Positions 18,707-32,776 are shown, numbered from the stretch's first letter. The stretch is DNA of 64,000 bases from Corallium rubrum (GCA_964035015.1 OZ035998.1:20354727-20418726); one strand, 5' to 3'. Numbers and translations: made by a program. Notes: a model not told the origin generated them from the sequence alone.

Positions 18707-18882
18707 TACAGAGAAATGGGAAAGTATCTCCCAACTGGATGACCATCCCAGATGCTTCCAAGGCTTGTCAGGAACTAATCAAGTGTGGTTGCAAAATACA
18801 GAAATGTTCCACAAGATGCAGGTACAAATCATTCAGATTAGAATGTACAGAGCTCTGTAATTGTAATTGCAATGGTCAATGA
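18707..18882 (+). pseudogene. Last exon of the nuclease-like pseudogene, Cys-rich tail
   Basis: Directly after the BEL target duplication the plus strand continues the interrupted frame: GKVSPNWMTIPDASKACQEL, then closely spaced cysteines (CGCK, CSTRC, CTELCNCNC), then TGA at 18880. Upstream coding ends at EWGW at 12991, and the five duplicated bases CTGGG bridge the two halves in frame. The Cys-rich tail could bind zinc. Confidence 0.75.
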
Positions 18883-19025
18883 TAATTCAAGAAAAATAAT
18901 TTTTGTTTTATTGGATATTTAGATCAAGAAAAATGGGAGCTAGCACCTACTAAAATGGATTGGGTGCACGTTTTCATTTTCTGATCTATCTTTTTGGTTA
19001 TAAAGTGTTGAACATTTAATGTTAA

Positions 19026-19345
19026 GCTTAAGCTGAGGTGCGTTTTCGAGTAAGAGTGTGTATTGGAAGACTGGGGCCAAGTATCGCCCTTAAATCATTG
19101 TAAATTTGGTTATGTATAGTATAGCAAGTAAATGTATCGTTCTTAAGATCGAAGTGTTTAGTTGTGTCCATTTTCAACAGAATATGACTTAATTTAATCT
19201 CGTTATAAGGTTAAATTGCACAAAACTCTCTGGGGAGTCTGGCATCTAGTTGGGATTTCTAAAAATAGAAAATTTCTATCTTTTTAAGCACGTCAAACTC
19301 TATAAGACTGCCAAGTTTCGTGTTGGTATCATAAAACGCACAATT
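19026..19345 (-). repeat. Second copy of dispersed repeat R, without the expanded array
   Basis: Reverse complement of 6745-6985 plus 8084-8165. Where the first copy has the 1.1-kb pentanucleotide array, this one has about 15 bp (TATGTATAGTATAGC). Flanks match on both sides, so the two are paralogues differing in array length. Confidence 0.85.
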
Positions 19346-21290
19346 TTTTCCTATACCAACCCCACTAATAAGATCATCATACTACTTGCTTAGGAATTCA
19401 ATCGATTCTTCAATCTTTTGCACCGTTGTATAGGCCGGAATTGAAAGTAGTTGGATTAAGCTTTTTGTCTAATAGTTTTTCAAATACCAATTCCAGCGAC
19501 TTCTCATCCATTGTAGTATAGGCGATTGAAAATAAACGTATAAGGATTACTGAAGTCTCACACTCAATGAAAATACTACAAAAATAGTTAAATTCTTAGC
19601 GAGATAAGAAATCGAAATCGCGTCTAGCAAGTGATTTGAATGTAAATACATAAATCAGCTCTCGATCATCCTGTGCGAGAGTGGCCGCAGGTATTTGCTT
19701 GAATCAAATATTAATAACATAGCAGTTATTTGCTTAAATCAAATAACACAATTATTGACGCCTATACATCATTCATTCTCTGGTGATGTTGCGTGAAGCA
19801 ACGAAACGTTAGAACCTTAACAAATTTTATTATACTTTTACAATACCTTACATTCGTGTTTTATGCTGGGCTTTAATTTTTATCACTCGTCTACGATTCC
19901 CGACTGAATAAAAGATCTCATCAATTATAGCTGGCATAGTAAGGTTTTCATATTTCTAGTTACTCTTGTATTCCATTTATTCCCCGTTTGGCAACTAGCC
20001 TGCTTAGAAAGCGTTATTTTGTTTTTTCGTTTGAAATCTACATTATTTAATTTATATTAGTTTTACCGATAAACCGTTAGACCGACTTTATTTTGTTCAA
20101 CGGAAGTAAAATTCGCTTTTGTTTATTTAACGCTTTATTTTCATTGGTCGGCATTTGACAAATATGAAACGTTCAAGTGTGGACGGTTTTTAAAATCTCG
20201 GTGTCTGTCTGCAAGCGTTTCCTCGCCCAGGCTACTAAGAAACACTTGCCAGCAGGCTTAAACGAAGCACTGGTGACTGGAACCTCTCCTCCACAAAGGC
20301 TCGGAGGCGAAGGCATGCGGGCAATGGAGAAGGCGCGCGGGGAATGAAGGGAAGAGGGGAAGAAAATGAGCCAGATATTGATGTCAGTGTGGACAAAAAA
20401 ATATGGCACCCAAACTCCGTGATGGACTAGGCGCCAGACTCAGGATTTCAATATATAATCAAATCTACTACGGAAAAGTTGGAAATCAATAAATTGTGAA
20501 CAAAAGACACACTTAAATCGCTGCCAGACAATTCTCAACTCGAGAACTGTTATTGTAGCACAAGGACAGGGTTTTCCGGCTTTGAATTATGCAAATAAAT
20601 ACTGACGCTATACCCGACAAGAAAGTTTATCATTGATCTCTAAGGACAAAGTGACTTGTAAATATAGATCTTACCATTTTGTCGTAGAAAGTCAGCGCTG
20701 AGAATATTTCCAGCGCTGTAAGTCGGCTTTGTTGATGAACGTTCGATAAACATTTGTCAGTCGATCTGGCAACGTTTTGAATCAGTTTTTCATATTTCCA
20801 TAGAAAAATTCAAAATAACATCCAGAACATCTAGCATTCTGTAGACTTAGATCTTGAAGAAAACGTTGTACTTCGTGCAAACTATCGTCATTATCTCCCA
20901 TGGCCAGAAAACTGCAGTCCACAGATCTATTAAAATTTGATTTTGACTAGAGAACCGCACATTACAACACGCTCGTTTTCAATTCCGTCTTCCGATCCTC
21001 CACCGCACGCCTCTGATCTTCCTCGGCCCACTACGCCTGCCTTTGCTCGCGCGCTTTCCCAAGGCCCTAGCTATTACTGAGCCCTTGCGGAGGAGAGAGC
21101 GAGTGGAAATAACTCAGATTAGTATCAGATAAAGAATGAATCTTTCAAGGAGACTCTCATCAGTACTTCTTTTGCTGGCTCTAATTCCACTCTCAATTAT
21201 CTTCAATAAAACGAAAGTCAGTATTACGTATACTAGGCAAGAATAGAAGCGTCAGGCGGAAAATTAATTATATATAAATGAGTATGCGTG
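19346..21290. other. Unassigned region, about 1.9 kb
   Basis: No coding frame that I can support. A small hairpin near 19797-19815 (GTTGC-loop-GCAAC followed by GAAAC) recalls ends of Penelope-like elements but is too weak to call. The 20.17-20.41 kb stretch is GC-richer with a short minus-strand frame lacking recognisable motifs. Confidence 0.5.
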
Positions 21291-21292
21291 CA

Positions 21293-21383
21293 TTATATAA
21301 TATATAATATATAATATATAATATATAATATATAATATATAATATATAATATATAATATATAATATATAATATATAATATATA
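21293..21383 (+). repeat. (TATATAA)n microsatellite
   Basis: About 13 units of a 7-bp AT repeat, just past the NACHT exon's 3' end. Confidence 0.95.
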
Positions 21384-21500
21384 AAAGAACATGATTCACC
21401 AGTACGTCTCAATAAAATCACCAGGTTAAATACATATATATATTGGAAGTGAAGCAAAAATAACCAAACCAAACTAAATATCAATTCAAAGATTTTTTAC

Positions 21501-22834
21501 CTCCTGTGTCATGGGTCACTTTTTTGAGATGGCCAATACCATGTTTTGTCGCATACTTTTGTTCTGCAGTCTTAGTTACGCCATCTGTTCCCTTTCGTTC
21601 TAATTCCACGAATCTCTCTCGACATGCTTGCCATAAGTGTTTGTGCCCAACTAAAACTCGCTTCACAACAAATCGATGCTGATTATATCCACTGGATAAA
21701 AGAAGCCAGTCCACTACTGTTTTGTGAAAAACAGTTAAGCAGTTGTCATAAACAAGCAGCAATGCTGAAAGGCTATCGTTGACTTTGCATATTACTTCAT
21801 TCATGTCACAGGTACCGCTTGGTAAGTTCAGAATTTCAGCGACAAAATTCAATGGAAGGGGACCTTTCATTGCAACCAGGACTTCTAAAATTCGTGAAAA
21901 GTCAATTTCGGGTGACAACTTCTTTAGTTCCTTTTCCAGGCGCTCGAAGTACTTCTCATAGCAAACACCTATGCTTTGAGGCATAATATCTACAGATATA
22001 TCATCGGCACGTAATCGTTCATCTCCTTTCAATCGACAAAGTTCCAACTGGCAATGATAAGCATAAAGAAAGGAACCTTCGCATTTGTCAACCCATATTT
22101 TAAGAAAACTGGTTTGAATTGCAACATCAAGATCTTTCAAACAGCATTGAAGATAGGATTTCAGATCTTTTTTGTTGTCTGCATTATCGGGTCGGATCTC
22201 AATGGGATTGAAGTGAGTTAATTTCTTCAGCACAGGCAACTCAGGTCTGCTGGTAATAAAGATCTTAATCCAGGTCGGAAGCTTTGGAAATTCTTCTGCT
22301 ATTAGGTCTAACAGTTCGCTCTTGCCACCAGTCTCGCTCTCATCCAATGCATCAATTACAATCAACATGGGTTCTTGATTTTCTAGCGAGATCAAGGGAT
22401 CTTTTAAGAGTACACGGAAAGCATCTGTAACGCTATCTCTTGTATTATTTCTTAGTAGCTCTCCAACCAGCGTCTCTTGAAATTTATTCACGTTCGTACA
22501 CATGTGGACTGCTAGAGATTGTAGCATTTTATGTGGATCTTTGTAATCTGCGAAGTTGAACTTACAGAAATGACACGCAGCCAATTTTCCTTTATCTTTA
22601 TACACTTGGCACACTTTGGCAGCAAATACACTTTTTCCAACTCCAGGACCAGCAGTCAAGATCATTACTCGTGAATCTTTATCTGTAAACCAGCCATCAA
22701 CTTTCTCTAAAAGCCAATTCCTGGTTCCTTGATGAAATGATGTGTTCAGTCTCCTAATGTCACCTGCAAAATCGCACTTTGTCAGCTGACGAAAAGGATC
22801 ATCTTTTACCGGATACAAGACACTTCCCAAGATC
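21501..22834 (-). CDS. NACHT ATPase exon of an NLR-like / ankyrin-type protein
   Basis: One large exon. The minus strand has acceptor TTGACTTTAACAG just before 22834 and donor GAG|GTAAAA at 21500. It encodes a STAND-type NTPase: LNTSFHQGTRNWLLEKVDGWF, Walker A GPGVGKS, Walker B LIVIDALDES, sensor-like IKIFITSRPELPV, and the helical region LEVLVAMKGPLPLNFVAEIL, FHKTVVDWLL, ending near GHKHLWQACRERF and ATKHGIGHL. This family usually carries an N-terminal adaptor such as HEPN and C-terminal ankyrin or TPR repeats and acts as a cytosolic sensor or scaffold. No repeat domain follows in the window; the next exon is not found. The upstream codons to 23013 look intronic. No internal stops. The HEPN exon at 40.4 kb is a candidate partner. 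Confidence 0.85.
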
Positions 22835-22990
22835 CTGTTAAAGTCAATAAAAATATATTTGTGAGTGCATGTGACAAATGTTTCGCAAAAAAGTGTCAAA
22901 ATATACAACACTTTCATAATGGCGACTAATTTGAATATTCTTTTATTGCATCTTGATAAGCCTTTTACAGAATCATCCTCAGAGACATGA

Positions 22991-23080
22991 GAAAATTTTC
23001 CATGATGTCTCACACTGCTAAAGTCAACCGAAAAAGTTTCGGTTGACTTTGGCAGTGTAAGACATCATGAAAAGAAAATT
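22991..23080. repeat. Hairpin with about 33-bp arms at the NACHT exon's upstream side
   Basis: CATGATGTCTCACACTGC and AAGTCAACCGAAA pair with TTTCGGTTGACTT and GCAGTGTAAGACATCATG around a two-to-three-base loop, with weaker flanking extension (GAAAATTTTC / GAAAATTC). One or two mismatches. Probably a tiny foldback insertion in intron sequence. Confidence 0.85.
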
Positions 23081-23312
23081 CTTAATAAGCCTTTCTAGCC
23101 TAGTTTGTGTGTCTGCTTCAGAACGAAGCCAGAAAGGCTCATTGAGATGCACATAAAAGAATATTTAAAGTGAATTAAATTTCCTTAATCTTTAATCTTC
23201 AATCTTTAAACTTATTTTCACACAGTGACCTTTCAGTTTCCTGATTTTCAAAGGGCCGTGTTTATAAAATACAATAATAAATACAAATGAATTCTAATAA
23301 CAATTACTAACT
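23081..23312. other. Unassigned AT-rich sequence
   Basis: No coding or structural signal seen. Confidence 0.4.
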
Positions 23313-25650
<2,338 letters not shown>

Positions 25651-26980
25651 CAAAAAGTACGAAATTCATCAATTTTTTATTTTTGAATAATTTCAATCTT
25701 TGAAGCCTACTTAATCATCTCTATTGCGTTTTATTGCTGAAGCGGGAACAAAAAAGCTAATTTCTCTATTATTTCGTGAGTGTTTACCTCAACCGCGTGG
25801 GAAAAGTAATGGGAACGAGTTTGTTTTTCGTTACTAGAGCGTAATGGCTTCTCATAGCAAGACGTATTTTGTACGTTCCTGTTGTGTTAAAATCTGAAGA
25901 GGACTTAACTATGTAACCAGTTGGGTAAAGACATCATAAAGTTTCGTGATCCCGATCCCTGTCATGCGAAGAACTGTGTGATAGAAGTACTGTGCGAATC
26001 GTGGCAGTATGGGAGGCTGGTTTTAAGTCCGTCTCGTAGCAAGTAAAAATGTTTAAATTTTACTTCATATATGTGAATTAGATTTATTGAAGTATTGCTC
26101 TAGTATTTCGAAATGTTTGAATTGTGAATATAAATGTTTATTTATGGTTGGGGGCCGTAGGGTGCTGTCCGAATTTCAATTTGTATCCCATAATGCAACA
26201 GGGTCGTAGTGTTCTTAGCGCCAATTTTACCCCTGGCATACCACATATGAGGGAGGAGCTTTTTAAAGTGATATCTATCGTTATGTTACTATATATTGCT
26301 ACTTTAAGCTGATTATCTTGTTAATAATCAAAATATTTAGCTTTAAAGCCATTTTTTTCAATTTGACAAAAAAGCCCGATTCCTGATATTGCGCGCAGGA
26401 TATCTCAAAAAGTATTTAAGCAATCTTGATCAAATTTGCAGGGCTAACAGTATATACATTTCTCTTGGGAATTAACTAAAAGCATTGAATTATGTTTAAT
26501 TGTTATGAAATAATAACAGTTTTAGTGAGACTAAGTGTATACATTTCTAGTATTCAGGCTGTAAAATCTTTATTATGGCTTCTATGTCCATAGTTCTAGT
26601 TCACTCCCTTCTCAATTTTAGAACTTACCCTCTAAAGACTATTTACAATTACAGTATCAGCCACACTACATTACTTCATTAATATATATCGCTGTTACTT
26701 CTTTTTAAATAGACGAAGCTTTCAAGCATAGCTAAGCGGAATACGAAAGTCTCTCAGTTGCAGATACAATCAAGTGTTGTCGAGTTTTTCATTACAATGA
26801 ATGTTAGTTTTGTGTCTGTAGGTTTTGTTACTAATAAAATCAGTTTCAAATCTAGTGTTTCTTATTTATGATTGCCCAAGTCGTTCGTTATTTTTAGGCC
26901 GATTTTTGTGTTCTATGTTTGGCCCCGTAGCCGTATATAGCGTAATGCGTTTATAATAACACATTTTAATATGTATAAAA
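25651..26980. other. Unassigned region with a repeat fragment near 26395
   Basis: No supported gene. GCAGGATATCTCAAAAAGTA near 26392-26411 closely matches the start of the non-microsatellite part of the TIR element at 61505, so a fragment of that family is likely. The stretch from 25638 (GGGGGTCCTATACC) looks like a transposon end, but its partner was not found. Confidence 0.45.
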
Positions 26981-27120
26981 AAACACATCTAGGCGTGTAA
27001 AAAAACACCTTTTCAAAAACACGGCAAAAGGTGTGTTATTTTGGCGACAAGCACATTACACATCTTTCCGTGTGTAAATTTACACACCTTTTCAAATTAC
27101 ACACCTTAATATGTGTAAAA
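26981..27120. repeat. Cluster of short ACAC/GTGT words
   Basis: Repeated words such as ACACATCT, ACACCTTTTCAAA, GGTGTGTT and CGTGTGTAAATTTACACACC occur in both orientations, related in style to the clusters at 43.4 kb and 53.9 kb but with a different core. Confidence 0.5.
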
Positions 27121-27124
27121 GAGT

Positions 27125-28860
27125 GTACTGATCGGCTGTGCATCTGTTTGGATCCTAGTGATGTAAATAAATCCATAATAAGGGAACACTACCCACTGTT
27201 AACTTTAGAAGATATCACGTGCAAGATCAGTAGTGCAAGATATTTCAGAAAATTGGATGCAGCTTCGGGCTACTGGCAGGTGAAATTAGATGACCAAAAG
27301 CAGCAAGCTAACAACATTTAGTACACCTTTTGGAATATGGTACTTCGCCAGGATGGCATTTGGAAGTGTGTCTGCCAGGCGATATTTGAGAAGAAAGCAG
27401 ATGAGGCTCTGGGAAATGTGGACGGAGTAAACGTCATAATTGATGACATCTTAATGACCGGTAAAACTCGTGAAGAGCATGATAACAATTCAAGAGCCAC
27501 ACTGCAACGTTGTCAAGAAAAAAAGCCGACGCTAAATCCTGCTAAGATGGAGATTGGAGTGGAAGAGGTGGTATATCTTGGCCACAAATTTACCGCCAAA
27601 GGGTTGGAAACAGAAATCGACAAAATCGAGGCCATACAGGTAAGACAACTAGAGGAGACCACCTACATCAAAGAAGAAACTGGAGACGGTGATGCCGTGA
27701 TGGGGATGATAAACGGCTTAGCCAAGTTTTCCCTATAAGCTTTCTGATACAGCACATCTACGTCAGCTTCTGAAGAAAGACAATATCTTCATCAAAGTCA
27801 AGGAATTACTAACACAAACACCCCGGTGTTGCAGTACTTTGATCCAAAGAAAGAGATTACCTTGCAAGTGGATGCTTCTCAATATGGAATGGGAGCTGTA
27901 TTGATGCAAGAAGGAAGACCTATTGCCTATTCCTCAAGAGATACAGCACATCTACGTCAGCTTCTGAAGAAAGACAATATCTTCATCAAAGTCAAGGAAT
28001 TACTAACACAAACACCCCGGTGTTGCAGTACTTTGATCCAAAGAAAGAGATTACCTTGCAAGTGGATGCTTCTCAATATGGAATGGGAGCTGTATTGATG
28101 CAAGAAGGAAGACCTATTGCCTATTCCTCAAGAGCAATGACATCTGCACAAAGTAATTATTCCCAAATTGAGAGAAGGAGTTGCTTTCAAATGTCACTGG
28201 GTGTGAGAAGTTCCAACAATATATTTTTGGTCGTCGAATCACCATTGAAGCCGATCATAAACCTCTTGACCACGAATGCAAAGAATGCAACTTCACTTAC
28301 AGAAATACGATCTGTATTTGTATATGTGTGTAGAGAAATAAATTCCAGTCGCAGACAACCTCTCTAGGTGACAAAGACCAAATGAGTTTAGAAGAAATGG
28401 TGCACACTGTGTGGAACAATATTTCAGTCACAGATGACAAGCTGCAAGAAATCACGAACGAGACAGACTGACTCGAGCGGGATTTGAAGGAGCCAATGAT
28501 TAACTCAGAAGTACAGGAACGTCCATGACAGCGTTTAGCGGTCTAATTTATTCACACTGGACAACAGGTCAGGAACTATGGTTTGGTAGTCGACTATTAG
28601 AGCCGATAGTTTGAAATCATAACAGCTACTCAATACTTTGGCCAGCACGGTTATAGAAGTCATCCAGTCTCTGTTAGCCCGGCATGGAATATGTGACAAA
28701 ATGGTAACGGATAATGGACCTCAATATACATCAACCGAGTTTGAGAAATTTGCCTCACCATGGGGATTCAAGCATACTTTGACCAGTCCATATTATCCAA
28801 AAGCCAATGGTCTTGCAGAGAAATATGTTCATATCGTAAAGAACTGAAAACCGAACTGCA
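27125..28860 (+). pseudogene. Gypsy/Ty3 fragment: RT, RNase H, integrase remnants
   Basis: RT start with IREHYPLLTLEDI and FRKLDAASGYWQVKLDD (27124-27300). The next frame has GVNVIIDDILMTGKTREEH (catalytic pair as IIDD instead of V/YxDD) and YLGHKFTAKGL (27337-27738). RNase H follows with LQVDASQYGMGAVLMQEGRPIAYSSR, present twice because of a 194-bp tandem duplication. Integrase core is at 28638-28847 with DKMVTDNGPQYTS and SPYYPKANGLAEK (Asp and Glu of the DDE triad). Large parts are missing, and stops and frameshifts are frequent. A dead copy. Confidence 0.85.
27746..28133 (+). repeat. 194-bp tandem duplication in Gypsy RNase H
   Basis: 27746-27939 and 27940-28133 are near-identical adjacent copies (GATACAGCACATCTACG... 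to CTATTCCTCAAGAG). Each holds the DASQYGMGAVL coding segment. Confidence 0.9.
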
Positions 28861-31440
28861 AGCAATTGCAAAAAATGGCGATGATGATACTAGCACGCCA
28901 GACGAAATCCTTCGTGACCGCCTTGTGTTGGGTAGCATGATCATGTACGAGAACGTTTATTGAGGTCAAACGAACTTACACTATACAAAAGGCAGTCGAC
29001 ATCATAAAGGCAGCAGAACAAACCTAACAGCAAGTTAAGTTCACGGCCGCGGGAGAAGATTCAGTTAACCTGTTATACAAACAACAAAGTGAATGGGCAC
29101 AACAACCTTTGCCGGAATGTAAACAATCGCAAATGTCTAATCAGCCCCCTCAGAATCAAAGAAATTTTAGACGACGCCGCGAATAGGGAGAGTTTGCTAC
29201 AGAATGCGTAAATTACGGCATGACACATGAAGAACGAAACTGTCCGGCATTTGGAAAAAAGTGTTTTATCTGTGACAAAATGAGCCAGTTTGCGCGCAAG
29301 TGTCGATCAGTGAAGAATAAAGAATCAAAGGTCCACCAGACCATCGAAGAGCCAGAGGAAGAATCGTATTATATCAGTTCTTTTTTCGACAGCGCTGAGC
29401 CCACAGTACGAAAAGCTGTAATCAATATGCAAATTTCAAAATCTGAGAATACAGATGCAACAAAGAGATTGTTTCATATACAGGAGAGCGCCGCAAAATT
29501 ACCGGTAAAGTGAAACTGCCTATTTGGTTCAAGGGTCAGCGAAGGTTCTTACAGTTCAACATCATTGATGGGGATTACCAACCAATATTGTCGTTAGATG
29601 TGAGCATCTCTCTCGGTGTTGTCAACTTACGTGACTGTGACATCCTTTCATTAATGATAAAGCATCCAGAACAGACCACACCACACCACACCACACCAAC
29701 AGAACAGACCTTGCCAACAGACCTTGTAGAAGAGTATGCCGACGTTTTTGAAGGCTTGGGGGAGATACCAGAAACCTACGAGATAGTCCTTGATGACACA
29801 GTGAAGCCAATTGTCCACGCACCTCGATGGGTGCCAGTAGCATTGCGATCACGAGTAAAAGAAAAGCTGGATGAATTGGTCAAACGCGAAGTCATAACAC
29901 CTGTCACAGAGCCGACTTGTTGGGTGTCTAGCATGTTAGCAGTGGTACAACCAAACAAACTACGAATATGTATTTATCCACGAGACTTGAATCGTGCAAT
30001 ACAAAGGGAACATTATCAGCTACCCACCGTAGAAGATATCTCAACGCGATTAACCGGCGCCAAGAAGTTCACTCTTTGTGACGCAAAGGATGGATTCCAC
30101 CAAATCAAGCTAGACAAGGCCTCAAGTTATCTGACCACCTTACACCCTTCGGTCGGTACCGTTGGAATATCAAGCGCATCAGAAGTGTGGCAAAGGCGAA
30201 TGCATGAGTTTGTTCAAGGTCTTAGTGGAGTTGAAGTTATAGCGGACGATCCCCTTATAGCTAAATTTGGAAGAAGATGTACATCGTAGCCTGGAAGCGA
30301 ATGAAAGAGCGTTTTTTCAGAAGTGCCGCGAGTGGAACCTTAAACTAAACAGATCGAAGTTGAGGAGAGCGCAGATGGAGGTTCGTTTCATGTGACATAT
30401 TCTCACCCCCGCTGGCCTTAAAGCTGACCCAGCAAAAGTGGAAGCCATCCTCGACATGCTCACACCAAGTGACACCAAAGGGCTAAAGAGATTTCTTGGG
30501 ATGGTGAGTTATCTTGCTAAGTTCTTGCCTTTATTGTCGGACATGACAGAACCCCTAAGAAGACTCGAAGACAAGGATGTTGAGTGGTGTTGGCTCGAAC
30601 AACATCGGCAAGCATTCGACACCGTCAAACAAGCCATAGCTCCAGTCCTGAGATATTATGATGTCAAAGATGAAGTGCCATTGAATGTGCTAGTGACACT
30701 GGCCTGGGTGCAGTGCTAATGCAAAAAGGACAACCCGTTGTTTTTGCTTCTAGGCCATTAACGGATACAGAAACCCGTTATGCCCAAATAGAAAAAAAGT
30801 TATTAGCTATCGTGTGGTCAACCAGCAAATTCGATCAGTTCATCTTGAGCAGAGATACCGTCACTATAGAATCGGATCATGAACCCCTGAAAGCGGTTTT
30901 CAGTAAACCTATCCACAGATCCCCAAAGAGATTGCAGAGAATGTTGATGGCCCTCCAAAACTACAATCTTAACATACAGTACAAAAAGGAAAACATATGT
31001 GGATATTAGATACATTGAGTGAAAGATTGTGTTTCAAAATGCCCGACGTGCCAGACCTACCAACCGAATCAATGTCGCGAAGAACTCAAACCATACTCGA
31101 TACCATCGCATCCCTGGGAAACAATAAGCATCAATCGACTATCCACTTGAACACGCGACATTTGGATGCAACGTTTGGACAAGAAATGGAATCCAGCACA
31201 GGTGTCATTAAGATCAGCGGTACCCCAAGGTCGTTCATAGTATAGTTACTCAAGAGGCAGTCAATATCGACGCAACCAAAGATGCTTGATGAAGCAGCTA
31301 GAATCAGCCAAAATATCAGAGCGCAAAGAGTTGCAACAACCAAACGCAAGTGTCTTTTGAACACCCTAGTCCAGAAATACCTGGAGAAAGTTTTCGGGAT
31401 GAGGCTATTGCACCCGCATGTGGTACTCATCAAAACTCAG
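28861..31440 (+). pseudogene. Second Gypsy/Ty3 fragment: gag to RNase H plus pol end
   Basis: Starts inside gag (PDEILRDRLVLG near 28900), abutting the integrase remnant of the previous fragment. Zinc knuckle area 29220-29330: CFICDKMSQFARKC, with Gln where the metal-binding His is expected. Protease-linked region, then RT at 29510-30289 (FTLCDAKDGFHQIKLD; catalytic box reads IADDPL). Connection region 30438-30719 (LKRFLGMVSYLAKFLP). RNase H at 30713-31009 (PVVFASRPLTDTETRYAQIEKKLLA, SDHEPLKAVF). After 31080 it jumps to a pol C-terminal motif (STGVIKISGTPRSFIV), so most of the integrase is deleted. Stops and frameshifts throughout. Confidence 0.85.
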
Positions 31441-32363
31441 ATATGGTCGAGTAATTAAATCAACCGTAATGCAGGACTATGTGCATCCTTAAAACTTGAG
31501 CTTTATTATCTAACTTTCAGTAAAAATAAGGTACAGTACTACATAATGAATACTAACAGTTACATAACTATTGACAATATAAAAAAACTGCTGGTCAGAA
31601 AAAAAAATTTTTTTTACTATGTTAACTTTTTGTTTAGAATTTTAGAAAAAAGCGTTTAATTTACGAATTATTGAATAAGATAGGTGGGTGATATATACGC
31701 GGTTTAATAGTTGTAAATTTGTTGATATGATTCCCATGAGGGCAAGGGTGTAATATATTGTATATTTGGGATCCCTACCCATGACTCAGGTAGAGGCAGA
31801 ACGAAGTCCACCATCTTGAATAAAGTTCATTTAGTTTCTTGGAGTTTGAATCCTTACTAATCCTGTGTGGCTAAGTGCCATGTGAACATTACCAGTATCC
31901 CAGCTAGCACACAACGTAATCGTAACGTTATATTTAGGTTGTGGTTTGGTTAGGTCGGACCTAACTTTGCCACAACTTTGCCACAACATTGTTTTTCTCT
32001 AGTCCACAACAGATAAAGTTACACCACGTTACATAAACGTTGTGAGAACGTTCCCGTTGAACGTTGTATTACTACGTTGAGATAACGTTATCAGACGTTC
32101 CTTATAAAACTAAAAACCTTTTGAAATATACTTATAGAGAAATTTTTACCCAAGGACTAACCTTGCAATCCATTAATGTTCTAGTGCCAACCTTAAAAAA
32201 TGCACTTAAGAAGTATTCGAAAAGATTTATCAGCTAATACACTATATTTTATCATTATTTCACTTAAGTAGGCCTACTTTTCATACACAATTATGAACTC
32301 AAGAATAATTAAAGGAATATGATTATTAATTCTTTGAAAGTTTTCATGGCGATAATGTAATAT
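31441..32363. repeat. Unassigned, with an AACGTT-rich word cluster at about 31900-32100
   Basis: No gene. Around 31900-32100 the words AACGTT, ACGTTAT, CCACAAC and GAACGTTC recur in both orientations (for example AACGTTGTGAGAACGTTC), suggesting a degraded palindrome-rich element. The rest is AT-rich. Confidence 0.45.
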
Positions 32364-32409
32364 AAATAAGTTTTGTGGAAACACCACGTAAAATATTTCT
32401 TTGCTAAGG

Positions 32410-32439
32410 TTTCTGCCTGTTGACTCAAGCCTTCATCAG
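32410..32439 (-). ncRNA. Hammerhead-ribozyme-like core, left Penelope-like copy
   Basis: On minus: CTGATGA, a stem GCTTG/CAGGC closed by a 6-base loop (AGTCAA), then GAAA. This is the conserved hammerhead core order. Stems I and III and the cleavage triplet are not clear. Hammerheads are known in Penelope-like terminal repeats. Confidence 0.45.
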
Positions 32440-32776
32440 AGCAATGACAGCAAGTTGTTGGCTCACGTCATTTATATATAAACTTCGCAACTGATCAATC
32501 AAATCACGTAAGAATACAATGGCGTATCACGTTAATTTTATTAATTAGCTAGAAATCAAAATCAAGGATGTTCTCCGAATAGGGTACACCACGTGCTGTT
32601 TAGTGGCTGTCCTTCCTGAGAAATAGTGCGATGTTTTGCAATCTCAATAGACTCCCTTGTTCTTCGCGTGAAGTATTGCTTGTCGCTGGCTAAGAGTGAC
32701 GACTCGTCCCACCTAACACGATGCGTGTTTGGCAACCCAAGCGTGTTTGGCAACAGCAGATTTATCCTGTTGGGCT

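Larger units (their letters stand above)
10690..18882 (+). pseudogene. Broken gene with FEN1/PIN-like nuclease motifs and Cys-rich tail, split by BEL
   Basis: Coding remnants on the plus strand, in order: ALYEIAPWMLALHHTQ (about 10785-10835, shifted frame); FQKGHFTFKNTN, DQAHEQNN and DGGAVGILDNE (10888-11112); RHHEDTDAYENKF into NPFSDEEDS and LKDNCELYASLYVACQSR (to 11662); a region with FDGGAVVQ-like residues (about 11682-11708), IDVVFDTYIEWSLK with KRGK-like basics (about 11800-11880) and NHEEADTR (about 12090-12113); then IRTVDT and TGCDTVSAFCGKGKK (12229-12434). Two small introns follow, the BEL insertion at 12992-18701, and a last exon to TGA 18880 with a Cys-rich tail. Stops, frameshifts and a small deletion after TVDT make it dead. 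The family resembles multi-copy uncharacterised proteins of marine invertebrates. Asp/Glu motif order fits a FEN1/XPG-type 5' nuclease fold, which is inference. Confidence 0.7.

Noticed and set aside
19790-19830. Hammerhead ribozyme near 19.8 kb
   Set aside because: A GTTGC/GCAAC stem followed by GAAAC is present, but the CTGATGA core reads CTGGTGA and the flanking stems are absent.
20173-20409. 78-codon minus-strand frame in a GC-richer patch
   Set aside because: No recognisable motif or splice context, and length is within chance expectation.
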